In this document: positions 54,468-63,712 of the stretch, one piece after another | Numbering within the stretch: position 1 is the first letter of the stretch | Layout of the letters: every line of letters begins with the position of its first letter | Assembly (NCBI RefSeq): GCF_008923185.1 | Contig: NZ_WBMT01000006.1 | Span: forward strand, 372,001-436,000 | Direction: 5' to 3' | Source of the DNA: Actinomadura rudentiformis | GTDB taxonomy: Bacteria; Actinomycetota; Actinomycetes; Streptosporangiales; Streptosporangiaceae | DNA: 64,000 nucleotides | Translations under genes and position numbers: made by a program | Notes under the pieces: generated by a model | The model's database searches: none | What the model saw: only the letters and a program-made list of their open reading frames with translations | What the model was told of the DNA's origin: nothing

Positions 54468-55578
54468 GGACCTGTGCCCGGCGCCGCCGCACTGGCGGGT
54501 GCCCTGGGAGGAGATCAGGGAGACGTTCGCGTGGGTGCGCGATCTGGCGGGTGTGCCGCAGGACGCGGTCCATCACGCCGAGGGCGATGTGGAGATCCAC
54601 ACGCGGATGGCGTGTGAGGCGCTGGCCTCGCTCCCCGGCTGGCGGACGCGGCCGGCCGATGAACGTGTGCGGCTGTTCACCACGGTCCTGATGCACGACA
54701 TCGCCAAGCCGTACTGCACGCAGACCGACGGCGACGGCCGGATCACCGCGCACGGCCATTCGCGGCGCGGTGATCTGATGGTGCGCCGGATCCTGTGGGA
54801 GCTGGGCGCGCCGGTCGCCTGGCGGGAGCACGTGGCGGCGCTGGTGCGGCATCATCAGGTGCCGTTCTGGGCGCTGGAACGCCCGGATCTGCAGCAGATC
54901 GTGTTCCGGGTGAGCCTGCTGGCGCGCAACGACGACCTGGTGCTGCTGGCCACCGCCGACATTCTCGGCCGGATGTGCGGCGACACCGCCGAGGTGCTGG
55001 ACAACATCGCGCTGTACGAGGAGTACTGCGCCGAGCAGGCCTGCCTGGACGCGCCGCGACGGTTCCCCTCCGATCACGCCCGCTTCTGGTATTTCCGCAA
55101 GCCCGGCCGCGACCCTGATTACGACGCCTACGACGACACCCGGCTCACGGTGACGGTGCTGTCGGGGCTGCCGGGGGTCGGCAAGGATCACTGGATCGCG
55201 GCGAACCGCCCGGACCTGCCGGTGGTGAGCCTGGACCGGCTGCGTGCCGAGATGGGCGTGGCCCCGTCCGCTGATCAGCGGCCGGTGGCGGCCGCCGCCT
55301 ATGAGCTGGCGCGCGGGCATCTGCGGGCGGGCCGCTCGTTCGTCTGGAACGCCACGAACGTGTCGCGGATGCTGCGCGAGCAGTGCACCGGTCTCGTCGC
55401 CGATTACCGGGGCCGCGTCGAGCTGGTCGCGCTGGAGGCACCGCCGGGAGTCCTGCGTGAACGCAACCGTTCCCGTGAGGCGCCCGTCCCGGACGCGGTC
55501 ATCGACCGGCTGGTCGGGCGCTGGGAGACCCCTGACCCGACTGAGGCGCATCAGGTGCACTGGTTGTCGACGGCCTGA
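54454..55578 (+). CDS. HD-Pnk: HD phosphoesterase fused to polynucleotide kinase
   Basis: 374 residues. The N-terminal HD domain has H49 in [12 protein letters not shown]81/D82 in VLMHDIAKP, His in [11 protein letters not shown]133/H134 in VRHHQVPF, and Asp169 in TADILGR. The C-terminal kinase has the P-loop [10 protein letters not shown] (238-247), Asp261 in [10 protein letters not shown], and RERNRSRE. Characterised HD-Pnk (from Runella) removes 2',3'-cyclic phosphate and phosphorylates 5'-OH ends, and the domain order here is the same. With the adjacent RNA ligase it makes a complete RNA break-repair pair. Confidence 0.88.
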   Translation: MRVFEDLCPAPPHWRVPWEEIRETFAWVRDLAGVPQDAVHHAEGDVEIHTRMACEALASLPGWRTRPADERVRLFTTVLMHDIAKPYCTQTDGDGRITAHGHSRRGDLMVRRILWELGAPVAWREHVAALVRHHQVPFWALERPDLQQIVFRVSLLARNDDLVLLATADILGRMCGDTAEVLDNIALYEEYCAEQACLDAPRRFPSDHARFWYFRKPGRDPDYDAYDDTRLTVTVLSGLPGVGKDHWIAANRPDLPVVSLDRLRAEMGVAPSADQRPVAAAAYELARGHLRAGRSFVWNATNVSRMLREQCTGLVADYRGRVELVALEAPPGVLRERNRSREAPVPDAVIDRLVGRWETPDPTEAHQVHWLSTA

Positions 55579-55732
55579 CCACCTCCCGGGTGGGCCCGCT
55601 CGCGGCTGGCCGCGACCAGGGTGCTGCTGTTGCGCCGCTTCGCACGGAACCTCCCCGTCCACGCCGGCCGGCCCACCGGGTGAGGCGCTGCTGGCACACT
55701 CCTGTGAGGCCGAACGCGAAGGAGGAACGCTC

Positions 55733-56494
55733 GTGGAAGCTCCTGGTCAGGTGGCAGTGGTGACAGGTGGCGGGTCCGGCATCGGCGGCGCGGTCGCCAC
55801 GGCGCTGCTGGGCGCGGGCTGGCGGGTGGCCGTCGCGGGCCGGCGGGCCGAGCCGTTGCGGGCGACGGCGGACGCGGCGGGCGCGCCGGCGGACCAGGTC
55901 CTCACCGTGACAGCCGACGTGACCTCGCCGGAGTCGGTGGAGGCGCTGTTCGCGGCGGTGACCGAACGGTGGGGGCGGCTGGACCTGCTGGTCAACAACG
56001 CCGGGACGTTCGGTTCTCCCGCGCCGGTGGAGGAGTTCGAGCTCGCGCAGTGGCGGACGGTCGTCGACACCAACCTCACCGGGTCGTTCCTGTGCGCGCG
56101 GCAGGCGTTCCGCATCATGAAGGGCCAGCGGCCGCAGGGCGGCCGGATCATCAACAACGGCTCGCTGTCGGCGGTGACGCCGCGCCCGAACTCGGTCGCC
56201 TACACCGCCAGCAAGCACGCGGTGACGGGGCTGACCAAGACGTTGTCGCTGGAGGGCCGCCGCTACAACATCGCCTGCGGCCAGATCGACATCGGCAACG
56301 CCGCCACCGACATGACGAGCAGTTTCGGGTCGGGCACCCTGCAGGCCGACGGCTCGACCAGGTCCGAGCCGGTGATGGACGTGCGGCATGTGGTGGACGG
56401 CGTGCTCTACATGGCGGGGCTGCCGCTGGACGCCAACGTGCAGAACCTCACGGTGCTGGCGACGGCGATGCCCTCGTTCGTCGGCCGCGGCTGA
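55733..56494 (+). CDS. Short-chain dehydrogenase/reductase
   Basis: 253 residues. Cofactor motif [19 protein letters not shown] in [10 protein letters not shown], the catalytic Ser in [14 protein letters not shown], and Tyr/Lys in [15 protein letters not shown] 55733 is chosen because GGAGGAACGC precedes it; the frame is open further upstream but has no domain there. It lies 154 bases after the HD-Pnk gene and is convergent with a WYL regulator 14 bases away. Substrate unknown. Confidence 0.9.
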   Translation: MEAPGQVAVVTGGGSGIGGAVATALLGAGWRVAVAGRRAEPLRATADAAGAPADQVLTVTADVTSPESVEALFAAVTERWGRLDLLVNNAGTFGSPAPVEEFELAQWRTVVDTNLTGSFLCARQAFRIMKGQRPQGGRIINNGSLSAVTPRPNSVAYTASKHAVTGLTKTLSLEGRRYNIACGQIDIGNAATDMTSSFGSGTLQADGSTRSEPVMDVRHVVDGVLYMAGLPLDANVQNLTVLATAMPSFVGRG

Positions 56495-56508
56495 CCACCT
56501 GTCGCAGG

Positions 56509-57456
56509 TCACCTGTCGGCGTAGCCACGCAGGTTCGCGGCGAGGTCGCGGACGGCGGTGCGCAGCTCGCCGGGGCGGCGGATCTGGAACGGCCAGCCGA
56601 GCCCGGCGAGCATCATGGCCATGCCGTCGAGGTTTTCGGCGCGGGTGACCATGAGCACTCCCCCGTCGGTCTCGCTGAGCGTGGCGGTGGAGGCGGGCAC
56701 GCGGCGCCGCGCCTCGTCCAGGGACGTCTCGAGCACGACCTCGACGTCGTGCCGGTAGGGGACCTTGGCCAGGGAACGGGTGACGTGCTGGACGGGGTCG
56801 GCGTCCACGGGGATCTCGAAGGTGCCCTCGCCGGGTCGCACCGACACCACGCGGTCGACGCGGAAGGTGCGGACCTCGCCGCTGCGGTGGTCGTGCCCGG
56901 TCACGTACCAGCGTCCTGAGTGGAAGACCAGCCCGTAGGGGTCGAGGTCGCGTTCACTCTCGTCGCCCTGCCAGGACCGGTAGCGCAGGCGCACCCTCCG
57001 CCGCTCGCGCGCGGCGGCGGCGAGGGTGAGCAGGGCCGCGGTGGCCGGTGAGGTCGCGTCACGGGCGGCGAGTGTGAAGCCGAGGGTCTCCTGCAGTGCC
57101 TGGACGCGTTCGCGCAGCGCTGCGGGCAGGATGCGCTGCACTTTGGCCAGCGTGCTCTCGGTGGCCTCGCCGGGCAGGCCCAGGCGGCGCCCGGCCAGCA
57201 GGCCGAGCACGACCGCGGTCGCCTCGTCGTCGGTGAGCATCAGCGGCGGCAGTTTGAAACCGGGCATCAACCGGTAGCCGCCGTAGCGCCCGCGCTCGGC
57301 GACGACGGGGATGCCGAGCTCCTCCAGCCGCGCCGCGTACCGCCGCACCGTGCGCTCGTCGACGCCCAGGCGCTCGGCCAGCTCGGTGCCGCGCATGCGG
57401 TGATGGGCCTGCAGCAGCTCCAGCATGGTCAGCACGCGGGTCGTTGGATGTGACAC
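56509..57456 (-). CDS. YafY-type HTH/WYL-domain regulator
   Basis: 315 residues with the same order as the regulator at 333: HTH with LAERLGVDERTVRRYAARLEE, WYL core RWYVTGHDHRSGEVRTFRVDRV and a C-terminal extension. It is divergent from the alpha/beta hydrolase at 57541 across 84 bases and most likely controls it. Its ligand is unknown. Confidence 0.9.
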   Translation of the reverse strand: MSHPTTRVLTMLELLQAHHRMRGTELAERLGVDERTVRRYAARLEELGIPVVAERGRYGGYRLMPGFKLPPLMLTDDEATAVVLGLLAGRRLGLPGEATESTLAKVQRILPAALRERVQALQETLGFTLAARDATSPATAALLTLAAAARERRRVRLRYRSWQGDESERDLDPYGLVFHSGRWYVTGHDHRSGEVRTFRVDRVVSVRPGEGTFEIPVDADPVQHVTRSLAKVPYRHDVEVVLETSLDEARRRVPASTATLSETDGGVLMVTRAENLDGMAMMLAGLGWPFQIRRPGELRTAVRDLAANLRGYADR

Positions 57457-57540
57457 AGGTCACCCTCTTAATCCGGGCGGGAACTGTCCGGTATTCGCCG
57501 TAGGTTAGTGCCAGCGGATCGACAGAGAGAAGGCATCGAC

Positions 57541-58284
57541 ATGGCGACGTTCGTACTGGTCCCCGGTTTCTGGCTCGGCGCGTGGGCGTGGGACGAGGTG
57601 GCGGCCGGGCTGCGCGCGGCGGGGCACCAGGTGCACGCGGTGACGCTCACCGGCCTGGCCGAGCGGGCGGCGGAGGCGACCCCCGAGGTGAACGTCGACA
57701 CCCACATCGCCGACATCATCGGCGTCATCGAGGACGACGACCTGCAGGACGTGATCCTCGTGGCGCACAGCGGCGCCAACATGCCCGCCACCGGCGCGGC
57801 CGACCGCGTCCCCGAGCGGTTGAAGCGGATCGTCTACGTCGACACCGGGCCGATGCCGTCGGGCATGGCGCAGATCGACTTCACCGACCCCGAGGAGCAG
57901 GCGGCCACCCGCAAGCAGGTGGAGTCCGAGGGCGACGGCTGGCGGCTGCCGGTGCCCGACTTCGACCCGGAGGCCGACCCGGTGACGCTGGCCGGGCTGA
58001 CCGCCGAGCACCTGGCGATGTTCGCCGAGCGCGGCACGCCCGAGCCGTTCGGCGCGGCGGTGCAGCCGCTGATCCGGCCGGAGACGCCGCCGGACACGCC
58101 CAAGACGGCGATCTTCAACAGCATCCCGCTGGCGATGGTGGAGCAGCTGGCGGCGAGCGGCAACCCGGTGTTCAGCCTGATGGCCGGGCCGGAGTGGACC
58201 TACCACGAGCTGCCGACCGGGCACTGGCCGATGTTCTCCAAGCCCCAGGAGCTGGCCGCGCTCCTGGACGAGATCGCCCGCTGA
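57541..58284 (+). CDS. Alpha/beta hydrolase (salicylate-esterase-like)
   Basis: 247 residues. It starts FVLVPGFWLGAWAWDEVAAG, the oxyanion region of the SABP2/PNAE-like group. The nucleophile is Ser in LVAHSGANM and the histidine is in LPTGHWPMFS. No signal peptide. ATG 57541 has GAGAGAAGG upstream. It is divergent from the WYL regulator and followed by a hairpin at 58318. The substrate is probably a small ester. Confidence 0.88.
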   Translation: MATFVLVPGFWLGAWAWDEVAAGLRAAGHQVHAVTLTGLAERAAEATPEVNVDTHIADIIGVIEDDDLQDVILVAHSGANMPATGAADRVPERLKRIVYVDTGPMPSGMAQIDFTDPEEQAATRKQVESEGDGWRLPVPDFDPEADPVTLAGLTAEHLAMFAERGTPEPFGAAVQPLIRPETPPDTPKTAIFNSIPLAMVEQLAASGNPVFSLMAGPEWTYHELPTGHWPMFSKPQELAALLDEIAR

Positions 58285-58317
58285 CCGCGTCCCGGCGCCC
58301 GTTTCCCGCGGTGGACA

Positions 58318-58343
58318 CCCCCTGGCCCGGCTTGGTCAGGGGG
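58318..58343 (+). terminator. Hairpin after the alpha/beta hydrolase
   Basis: CCCCCTG pairs with CAGGGGG around a 12-base loop, 33 bases past the hydrolase stop. Confidence 0.7.
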
Positions 58344-58406
58344 TTCCTGCCTTTGGAAGGGAAAGGTTCGCGATTACCCAGCGCTACGATATGATCACTC
58401 TGTACC

Positions 58407-59531
58407 TTGCAAAGTGTGGGCCAAGCCGTCAAGCGGGGGTTCAAGTACCGCTTCTATCCGACGCCCGAGCAGGCGAAGCTTTTGCACCGCACGTTCGGGT
58501 GTGTCCGGCTGGTCTGGAACATGGCACTCGCCGAGCGCATCCGCCGCTACAAGGACGAGGGGTTGAACACCTCGTATGTGGACACGGCGAGGTGGCTGAC
58601 CGAGTGGAAGCAGGACCCCGAGCTGGGGTTCCTGCGCGAGGTGTCCAACGTGCCGCTTCAGCAGACACTGCGGGCGCAGCAGAACGCCTTCACCGCGTTC
58701 TTCGCCGGGCGGGCCCGCTATCCGCGTTTCAAGTCCAAGCGGAAGTCGCGCAAGTCGGCCACGTTCGCCAGCAATGCCTTCACCTTTACCGGCGGGGCGT
58801 TGAAGCTGGCGAAGACGACAGAGCCTTTGGCGGTGGTGTGGCATCGCCCTCTTCCCGAGGGTGCGCAGCCGTCCACGGTCACGGTGTCCCAGGACGCGGC
58901 GGGACGCTGGTTCGTATCCGTGCTGGTGGAGGACACCATCACGCCGCTTGCGCCGATGGACGCGATGGTGGGTGTCGACGTCGGGCTGGAGAATCTGGTC
59001 ACGCTGTCCACCGGGGAGAAGGTCACCAACCCCTGGCACGAACGCGCCTGCCGGCGCAAGCTCGCCAGGGCGCAGAAGGCGCTGTCGCGCAAGGCCAAGG
59101 GCTCGGCGAACCTGGCCAAGGCCCAGCTCAGGGTCGCCAGGATTCATGCCCGGATCGCCGACCGGCGCCGGGATCACCTGCACAAGGTCACCACGAGGCT
59201 GGTACGCGAAAACCAAGCCCTGGCCATCGAGGACCTGACCGTGCGCAACATGCTCAACAACCACTGCCTGGCCCGCGCCATTTCCGACGCTGCCTGGTCC
59301 CAGCTACGGTCCATGCTGGAGTACAAGACCGGTTGGTACGGGCGCCAACTCCTGCTGGTGGACCGGTGGTTCCCCTCCTCCAAACTGTGCTCCACACCGG
59401 GGTGCAGCCACATCAACAACACCATGCCGCTGAACGTGCGGTCGTGGCGGTGCCCCTTGTGCGGCACCCTCCACGACCGCGATGTCAACGCGGCGACCAA
59501 CATCCTGGCCGCCGGGCTGGCGGACAGGTAA
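58407..59531 (+). CDS. tnpB: TnpB RNA-guided nuclease (IS200/IS605 OrfB)
   Basis: 374 residues, TTG start (GTG 58416 possible). The N-terminal helical part begins KRGFKYRFYPTPEQAKLLH. The RuvC parts are Asp191 in MVGVDVGLENL, Glu275 in ALAIEDLTVRNM, and the final Asp in HDRDVNAATNIL. The zinc ribbon has C328/C333 (LCSTPGC) and C349/C352 (RCPLC). All three catalytic residues and all four cysteines are present, so it appears active. TnpB proteins cut DNA guided by an RNA made from the element's right end. Confidence 0.92.
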   Translation: MQSVGQAVKRGFKYRFYPTPEQAKLLHRTFGCVRLVWNMALAERIRRYKDEGLNTSYVDTARWLTEWKQDPELGFLREVSNVPLQQTLRAQQNAFTAFFAGRARYPRFKSKRKSRKSATFASNAFTFTGGALKLAKTTEPLAVVWHRPLPEGAQPSTVTVSQDAAGRWFVSVLVEDTITPLAPMDAMVGVDVGLENLVTLSTGEKVTNPWHERACRRKLARAQKALSRKAKGSANLAKAQLRVARIHARIADRRRDHLHKVTTRLVRENQALAIEDLTVRNMLNNHCLARAISDAAWSQLRSMLEYKTGWYGRQLLLVDRWFPSSKLCSTPGCSHINNTMPLNVRSWRCPLCGTLHDRDVNAATNILAAGLADR

Positions 59532-59640
59532 AACGCCTGCGGAGGACCGATAAGACCGGCCCGGAGTGCTCCGGGGAGGCACGGGCCGATGAACCAGGAA
59601 CCTCAATCCCGCGAGGGAATGAAGCCCCCTGTTTTACGGA
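59532..59640 (+). ncRNA. Candidate omega-RNA scaffold downstream of tnpB
   Basis: The sequence after the tnpB stop holds CCCGGAG-TG-CTCCGGG (59560-59575), enclosed by GGCCC/GGGCC, then TCCC-GCGA-GGGA (59607-59618) followed by ATGAAGCCCCC. Stacked hairpins at this place are the norm for the guide scaffold of TnpB. The guide would be the DNA just past the element's right end. Confidence 0.55.
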
Positions 59641-59670
59641 GGGGAGAAGCCACGAAGCTGGACACCAGCC

Positions 59671-59697
59671 CCCAGCCCAGCCGGTCAATGGGCTGGG
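59671..59697. terminator. 9-bp hairpin at the tnpB right end and PAP2 stop
   Basis: CCCAGCCCA and TGGGCTGGG pair perfectly around 9 bases. The hairpin overlaps the last codons and stop of the convergent PAP2 gene (ending 59685). Confidence 0.65.
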
Positions 59698-60407
59698 ACG
59701 TCCTGTGATTCAGGCCAATTCGTTACGAGAACGGCGCCGCTCCAGCCGAGGACCACGCCGAGCGCCCAGCCCGCGATGGCGTCGGTGGGCCAGTGGTACC
59801 CGAGCGTGACCACCGCGAACGCGACGCCGACGATCAGTACGTGGCCGGCGGTGGTCCAGCGCCGGGGCGCGCGCAGCATGGCGAGGATGAAGATCCAGCA
59901 GGCGGCGGCGTTGGCGGCGTGCCCGGACGGATAGGACAGGTAGCCGCCCTCGAACAGCAGGTCGGCGCCGGTGCGCGGCGGTGTGCGGGCGAACCCGATC
60001 TGCGCCGCCCGGATCGTCAGCTCCGTGACGACCAGCCAGAGCCCGGCCCTGGCCAGGAAGAAGGCGACGCTGCGCCGGCCCTGGTCGCGGTGCCGCCAGG
60101 CGACCCACACGGTCGCCAGCGCCGCGCCGGTGGCCACGATCCAGTACTGGCCGCCGTTGACGACGCCCCGCCAGAAGAAATGCCACGCGCCGGTACGCGG
60201 CGGCAGGCCGTCGGCGAACACCCAGTGGTCGAACCGCCGCAGCAGCCCGCCCGCGAGCACGTCGAGAGTGGTCGCGGCCAGCAGGACGGCGGCGGCCAGC
60301 GGCAGCGCGTACGGCAGCAGCCGGGCAGGACGCAACCAGATGGGAGGCAGCTGGGCAGCGGGCGGCCTGGCGGGAAGGCGCCCGCCCCCCGATCGAGGCA
60401 CCCGCAT
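59685..60407 (-). CDS. PAP2-family membrane phosphatase
   Basis: 240 residues with about five to six TMs. The PAP2 signature parts are RAAQIGFARTPPR (motif 1 region), SYPSGHAANAA (motif 2, PSGH) and TLGYHWPTDAIAG (motif 3 with His and Asp). Such enzymes remove phosphate from lipid phosphates or undecaprenyl pyrophosphate at the membrane. The last few codons (DVPAH) lie within the hairpin at the tnpB element edge, so the native C-terminus may have been replaced by the insertion. Start at 60407 assumed. Confidence 0.85.
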   Translation of the reverse strand: MRVPRSGGGRLPARPPAAQLPPIWLRPARLLPYALPLAAAVLLAATTLDVLAGGLLRRFDHWVFADGLPPRTGAWHFFWRGVVNGGQYWIVATGAALATVWVAWRHRDQGRRSVAFFLARAGLWLVVTELTIRAAQIGFARTPPRTGADLLFEGGYLSYPSGHAANAAACWIFILAMLRAPRRWTTAGHVLIVGVAFAVVTLGYHWPTDAIAGWALGVVLGWSGAVLVTNWPESQDVPAH

Positions 60408-60438
60408 GCCTTCGATCTTGCCTTATCCGGGCCGGTGC

Positions 60439-61665
60439 TCACTCCCCCGGCGTTCCCCCGGACTCGTCGGCATGCTGCTGGACCTTGGCCATGATGGCCT
60501 CGGTGGTGGCGCCGATGAACTGCGGCCGGTTCTCGGCGGCCCAGTCGCGGCTGGCGGTCAGGGACGCGGCCGAACCCTGAAAGCGCGGGGCGACGTAGCG
60601 GGCGAACAGCTCGTAGGAACGGCGTGTCTGCGCGGTGTCGGCCCATTCGTGCGCCATCAGCAGGTAGGCGCCGAAGCCGCCCGACTGTGCCGCGAGCCGC
60701 TCGATCTGGGCGATGGCGTCGTCGGGGGTGCCGATGACGCCGAACCCGGTGGAGTTGACGGCCTCGACGAGCGCGTCGGGGTCGGCGGCCTCGGGGGCGA
60801 TCGGCAGCGCGGCGATCTTCTGGAAGTAGGTGACCCAGTCGGGCAGGCCGAACGCGACGTCGCGGGCGGCCTGCTCGCGGGTCTCGGCCAGGTGCATGGG
60901 GCCGACGAGGCGCCACCCGGAGCGGTCGGCGGTGGTGCCGAACGCGGCGGCGCGTTCCTCCATGACGCCCCAGTGGTAGCCGAGCGCGTCGAACCCTGCG
61001 GCCTGGGTGGCGCCCAGCGACAGCAGGCTGCAGCCGAACCGCCCGGCGGCGCGCGGCCCGGACGGCGACACCATCGCGGCGACCGCCACCTCCAGCTCGC
61101 CGCGGTAAGGACGCAGCTGCAGGCGCGCGTCGCGCAGCTCGAACCAGTCGGTCTTGCAGGTGACGGGCTCGTCGCCGCGCAGCAGCAGGAGGATCGCCTC
61201 CAGGGCCTCCTCCATCATGTCGCGCTGGCGGGCGACCTCGATGCCCATCATGTGGGCGTCGGACGGCAGCGCGCCGGGGCCGACGCCGAGCATGACGCGG
61301 CCGCGGGTGAGGTGCGAGAGCAGCACCATGCGGTCGGCCAGCATCAGCGGGTGATGGTAGGGCAGCGAGGAGACGCCCGTGCCGAGGCGGATGTGCCGGG
61401 TGCGTTCGGCCGCGGTCGCGATGAACACCTCCGGCGAGGCGATGATCTCGAACCCGGCCGAGTGGTGCTCGCCGATCCACGCCTCGTCGAACCCGAGGGC
61501 GTCCAGGTGGGCGATCAGGTCGAGGTCGCGTTCCAGGGCCAGCGTGGGGTTCTGCCCGGCCGGGTGGAACGGGGCGAGGAAGATGCCGAACCGCAGCGGA
61601 CCGCCCTGCACTGAACCCGGTGCTGAACCGGGCGCGGGGTCGGGGGTGGGCGAGGGTGTGCTCAT
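60439..61665 (-). CDS. LLM-class flavin-dependent oxidoreductase
   Basis: 408 residues of the bacterial luciferase-like fold. It opens with FGIFLAPFHPAGQNPTLALERDLDLIAHLD (key part FLAPFHPAGQNP). FDEAWIGEHHSAGFE is the characteristic HH region, and IRLGTGVSSLPYHHPLMLADRM and GRVMLGVGPGALPSDAHMMG follow. It uses reduced flavin (FMN or F420) to oxidise organic substrates. The N-terminal dozen residues are Pro/Ser-rich and probably disordered. It stands in a same-strand row with the PAP2 and GH3 genes without tight spacing. Confidence 0.9.
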   Translation of the reverse strand: MSTPSPTPDPAPGSAPGSVQGGPLRFGIFLAPFHPAGQNPTLALERDLDLIAHLDALGFDEAWIGEHHSAGFEIIASPEVFIATAAERTRHIRLGTGVSSLPYHHPLMLADRMVLLSHLTRGRVMLGVGPGALPSDAHMMGIEVARQRDMMEEALEAILLLLRGDEPVTCKTDWFELRDARLQLRPYRGELEVAVAAMVSPSGPRAAGRFGCSLLSLGATQAAGFDALGYHWGVMEERAAAFGTTADRSGWRLVGPMHLAETREQAARDVAFGLPDWVTYFQKIAALPIAPEAADPDALVEAVNSTGFGVIGTPDDAIAQIERLAAQSGGFGAYLLMAHEWADTAQTRRSYELFARYVAPRFQGSAASLTASRDWAAENRPQFIGATTEAIMAKVQQHADESGGTPGE

Positions 61666-61733
61666 CGGGTCCCCAATCCAGATTCGAATCGCGTTCTAGA
61701 CCTGCCTATCACCGGACGGTGCTCGGCCGCAGC

Positions 61734-63596
61734 TCAGCGGCGGTAGCTCAGGCCGTGGCCGAACGGGTAGAGCGTCTGGCCCGGCTTGTCGCGGACGGGG
61801 ATGGTGACGGGCAGCTTCCCGGCCGGGGACAGTTCGCCGAAGAGCACCTTGCCCAGTGACCGCAGCGCCTCGGCGGTGTAGGAGTAGGTGGCCACGTAGG
61901 TCTGTGCCTCGGTGAACCAGGCGATGTCGTACGGGTCGCGGGCGGCGACCACGACGACGGGTTTGCCGGTGGCGATGAGGGCCTTCACCAGGTTCATCTG
62001 GCCTGGACCGTTGTGGGGGTTGCCGGGTGTGGACGTCTCGATGTCCCAGGCGCGGTTGGTGACGGCGACGATGAGGTCCTGGTCCTGGGCGGCGGCGACG
62101 GTCTGCTGGATGCGTTCGGGTGTGGGGCTGACTCCGCTCTCCTGAACGGCCGTGGTGGCGCCGCGTTTGGTGAACTCGTCGGCGATGGCGCGGGTGGTGG
62201 TGACGCCCCAGCCTGCGACGAGGACCTTGCGGGCTCCGGGGCGCAGCGGCAGCAGCCGCGCGTCGTTCTTGACCAGGGTGGTGGTGCGGTCGGTGGCGCG
62301 CTGGGCGGTGGCGAGGCTGGCGGGCTTGCCGACGACCTGCCCGACCTTGGACTCGTCGACGTAGGGGTCGCGGAACAGCCCGCGCTTCTTCTTCAGCGCC
62401 AGGATGCGGTACACCGACTCCTCGATGCGGCGTTCGGTGAGCTCGCCGCCGCGGACGGCGTTGACGACGGCGTTCAGCTGCACCCGGAACAGGCCGTCGC
62501 CGTTGGCGTCGAACGAAGGCGGCTTGAGCAGCACGTCCACGCCGGCCTTGAGCGCCAGGACGGGAACGCGGTCGTCGCCGTACTTGTCGCGCACGCCCTT
62601 CATGTCAAGGGCGTCGGTGACGATGACGCCCTTGTAGCCGAGCTTTTCGCGCAGGAGCCCGGTGATGATGGGCTTGGACAGCGTGGAGGGGTCCTCGGAC
62701 GGGTCCAGCGCGGGGAAGATCAGGTGCGCGGTCATGATGGAGTCGGCGCCGCGCGCGATCGCGGCCTTGAACGGCGGCAGGTCGATGCGTTCCCATTCCT
62801 CACGGGTGTGCTCGATCCGCGGGACGCTGGTGTGGCTGTCGAGCCTGGTGTCGCCGTGGCCGGGGAAGTGCTTGACGGTGCCGGTGACGCCGCCTTCGCG
62901 GTATCCGTCGACCTGGGCGGCGACCATCCTCGACACCAGCGCGGGGTCGGAGCCGAAGGAGCGGACGCCGATGACGGGGTTGGCGGGGTTGACGTTGACG
63001 TCGGCGTCGGGGGCGTAGTCCTGGTTGATGCCGATGGCGCGCAGTTCCCGGCCGGTGATGCGGGCCATGGCGCGGGCGTCGCCGGTGCGGCGTCCGGCGG
63101 CCAGGGCCATGCTGCCCGGTGACTGGGTGGCGGGCGGCTGCACGCGCGCGACGATGCCGCCCTCCTGGTCGGTGGCGATCGTCGCCGGGATCGGGATCGG
63201 CGTCGCCATCGCGGCGCGCTGGATGCCGTTGGAGAACGCGGCGAGCTGCTGCGGGTCGGTGACGTTGGGCGGGTCGGCGGAGTAGTAGATGATGCCGCCG
63301 GGCTTGTAGCGCGCGATGAGCTGCGCGGCGTTGTCCAGGCCGTACAGGCGGCGGTTGCGGGCGACGTCGGCGGGGTCGGTGGTGTCGGCGCTCTTGCCGT
63401 ACACCTGCAGCACGAACAGCTGCGCCGCCTTCTCCTCCAGCGTCATCGACCTGATGAGCCGCAGCAGCCGCCGGTCCTTGCCGCGGTCCCCCGCGCCGGC
63501 GTCGGCCTGGACGGGGACGGTGGTCACGCCGGACAGGGTGAGCACCGCCAATGCGGCGATGACGGTCCGGCGGGCCCCGGTGATTCGGGTGGGCAT
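61734..63596 (-). CDS. Secreted glycoside hydrolase family 3 enzyme
   Basis: 620 residues from ATG 63596. The signal peptide has RR followed by TVIAALAVLTLSGV and a cleavage region near VQADAGAG. The GH3 (beta/alpha) barrel has ATDQEGGIVARVQPPATQSPG, AVKHFPGHGD-like TGTVKHFPGHGDTRLDSH, and the nucleophile Asp in VIVTDALDMKGV. The C-terminal domain includes VVVAARDPYDIAWF. The layout is like NagZ-type or beta-glucosidase GH3 enzymes; the H of KHFPGHGDT supports N-acetyl-hexosaminidase-type action, but this is not certain. Confidence 0.9.
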   Translation of the reverse strand: MPTRITGARRTVIAALAVLTLSGVTTVPVQADAGAGDRGKDRRLLRLIRSMTLEEKAAQLFVLQVYGKSADTTDPADVARNRRLYGLDNAAQLIARYKPGGIIYYSADPPNVTDPQQLAAFSNGIQRAAMATPIPIPATIATDQEGGIVARVQPPATQSPGSMALAAGRRTGDARAMARITGRELRAIGINQDYAPDADVNVNPANPVIGVRSFGSDPALVSRMVAAQVDGYREGGVTGTVKHFPGHGDTRLDSHTSVPRIEHTREEWERIDLPPFKAAIARGADSIMTAHLIFPALDPSEDPSTLSKPIITGLLREKLGYKGVIVTDALDMKGVRDKYGDDRVPVLALKAGVDVLLKPPSFDANGDGLFRVQLNAVVNAVRGGELTERRIEESVYRILALKKKRGLFRDPYVDESKVGQVVGKPASLATAQRATDRTTTLVKNDARLLPLRPGARKVLVAGWGVTTTRAIADEFTKRGATTAVQESGVSPTPERIQQTVAAAQDQDLIVAVTNRAWDIETSTPGNPHNGPGQMNLVKALIATGKPVVVVAARDPYDIAWFTEAQTYVATYSYTAEALRSLGKVLFGELSPAGKLPVTIPVRDKPGQTLYPFGHGLSYRR

Positions 63597-63712
63597 GACG
63601 GCTCCCTGCGCTCGCTCCGGCGCCGCCCCCCGTACGGCGAGGGACACGACCACGACCAAGATCGCATTCCTGGTGGAAACGTAAGCATCTGCGCGCCGCG
63701 CGTCAACCGCCC

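Larger units (their letters stand above)
58370..59697 (+). mobile_element. IS200/IS605-type element with tnpB only
   Basis: The tnpB gene and its hairpin-rich tail make a non-autonomous IS605-type unit; no tnpA (Y1 transposase) is present. The ends cannot be fixed without an empty-site sequence. The left edge lies near the AT-richer stretch at about 58370-58406, and the right edge between about 59627 and 59697. Confidence 0.55.

Noticed and set aside
54373..55662. 429-codon open frame antisense to the HD-Pnk gene
   Set aside because: No domain, no ribosome site, and the sense strand has a fully conserved HD-Pnk.
58370..59531. CRISPR-Cas12 effector
   Set aside because: 374 residues, no array nearby, and a TnpB-type layout.
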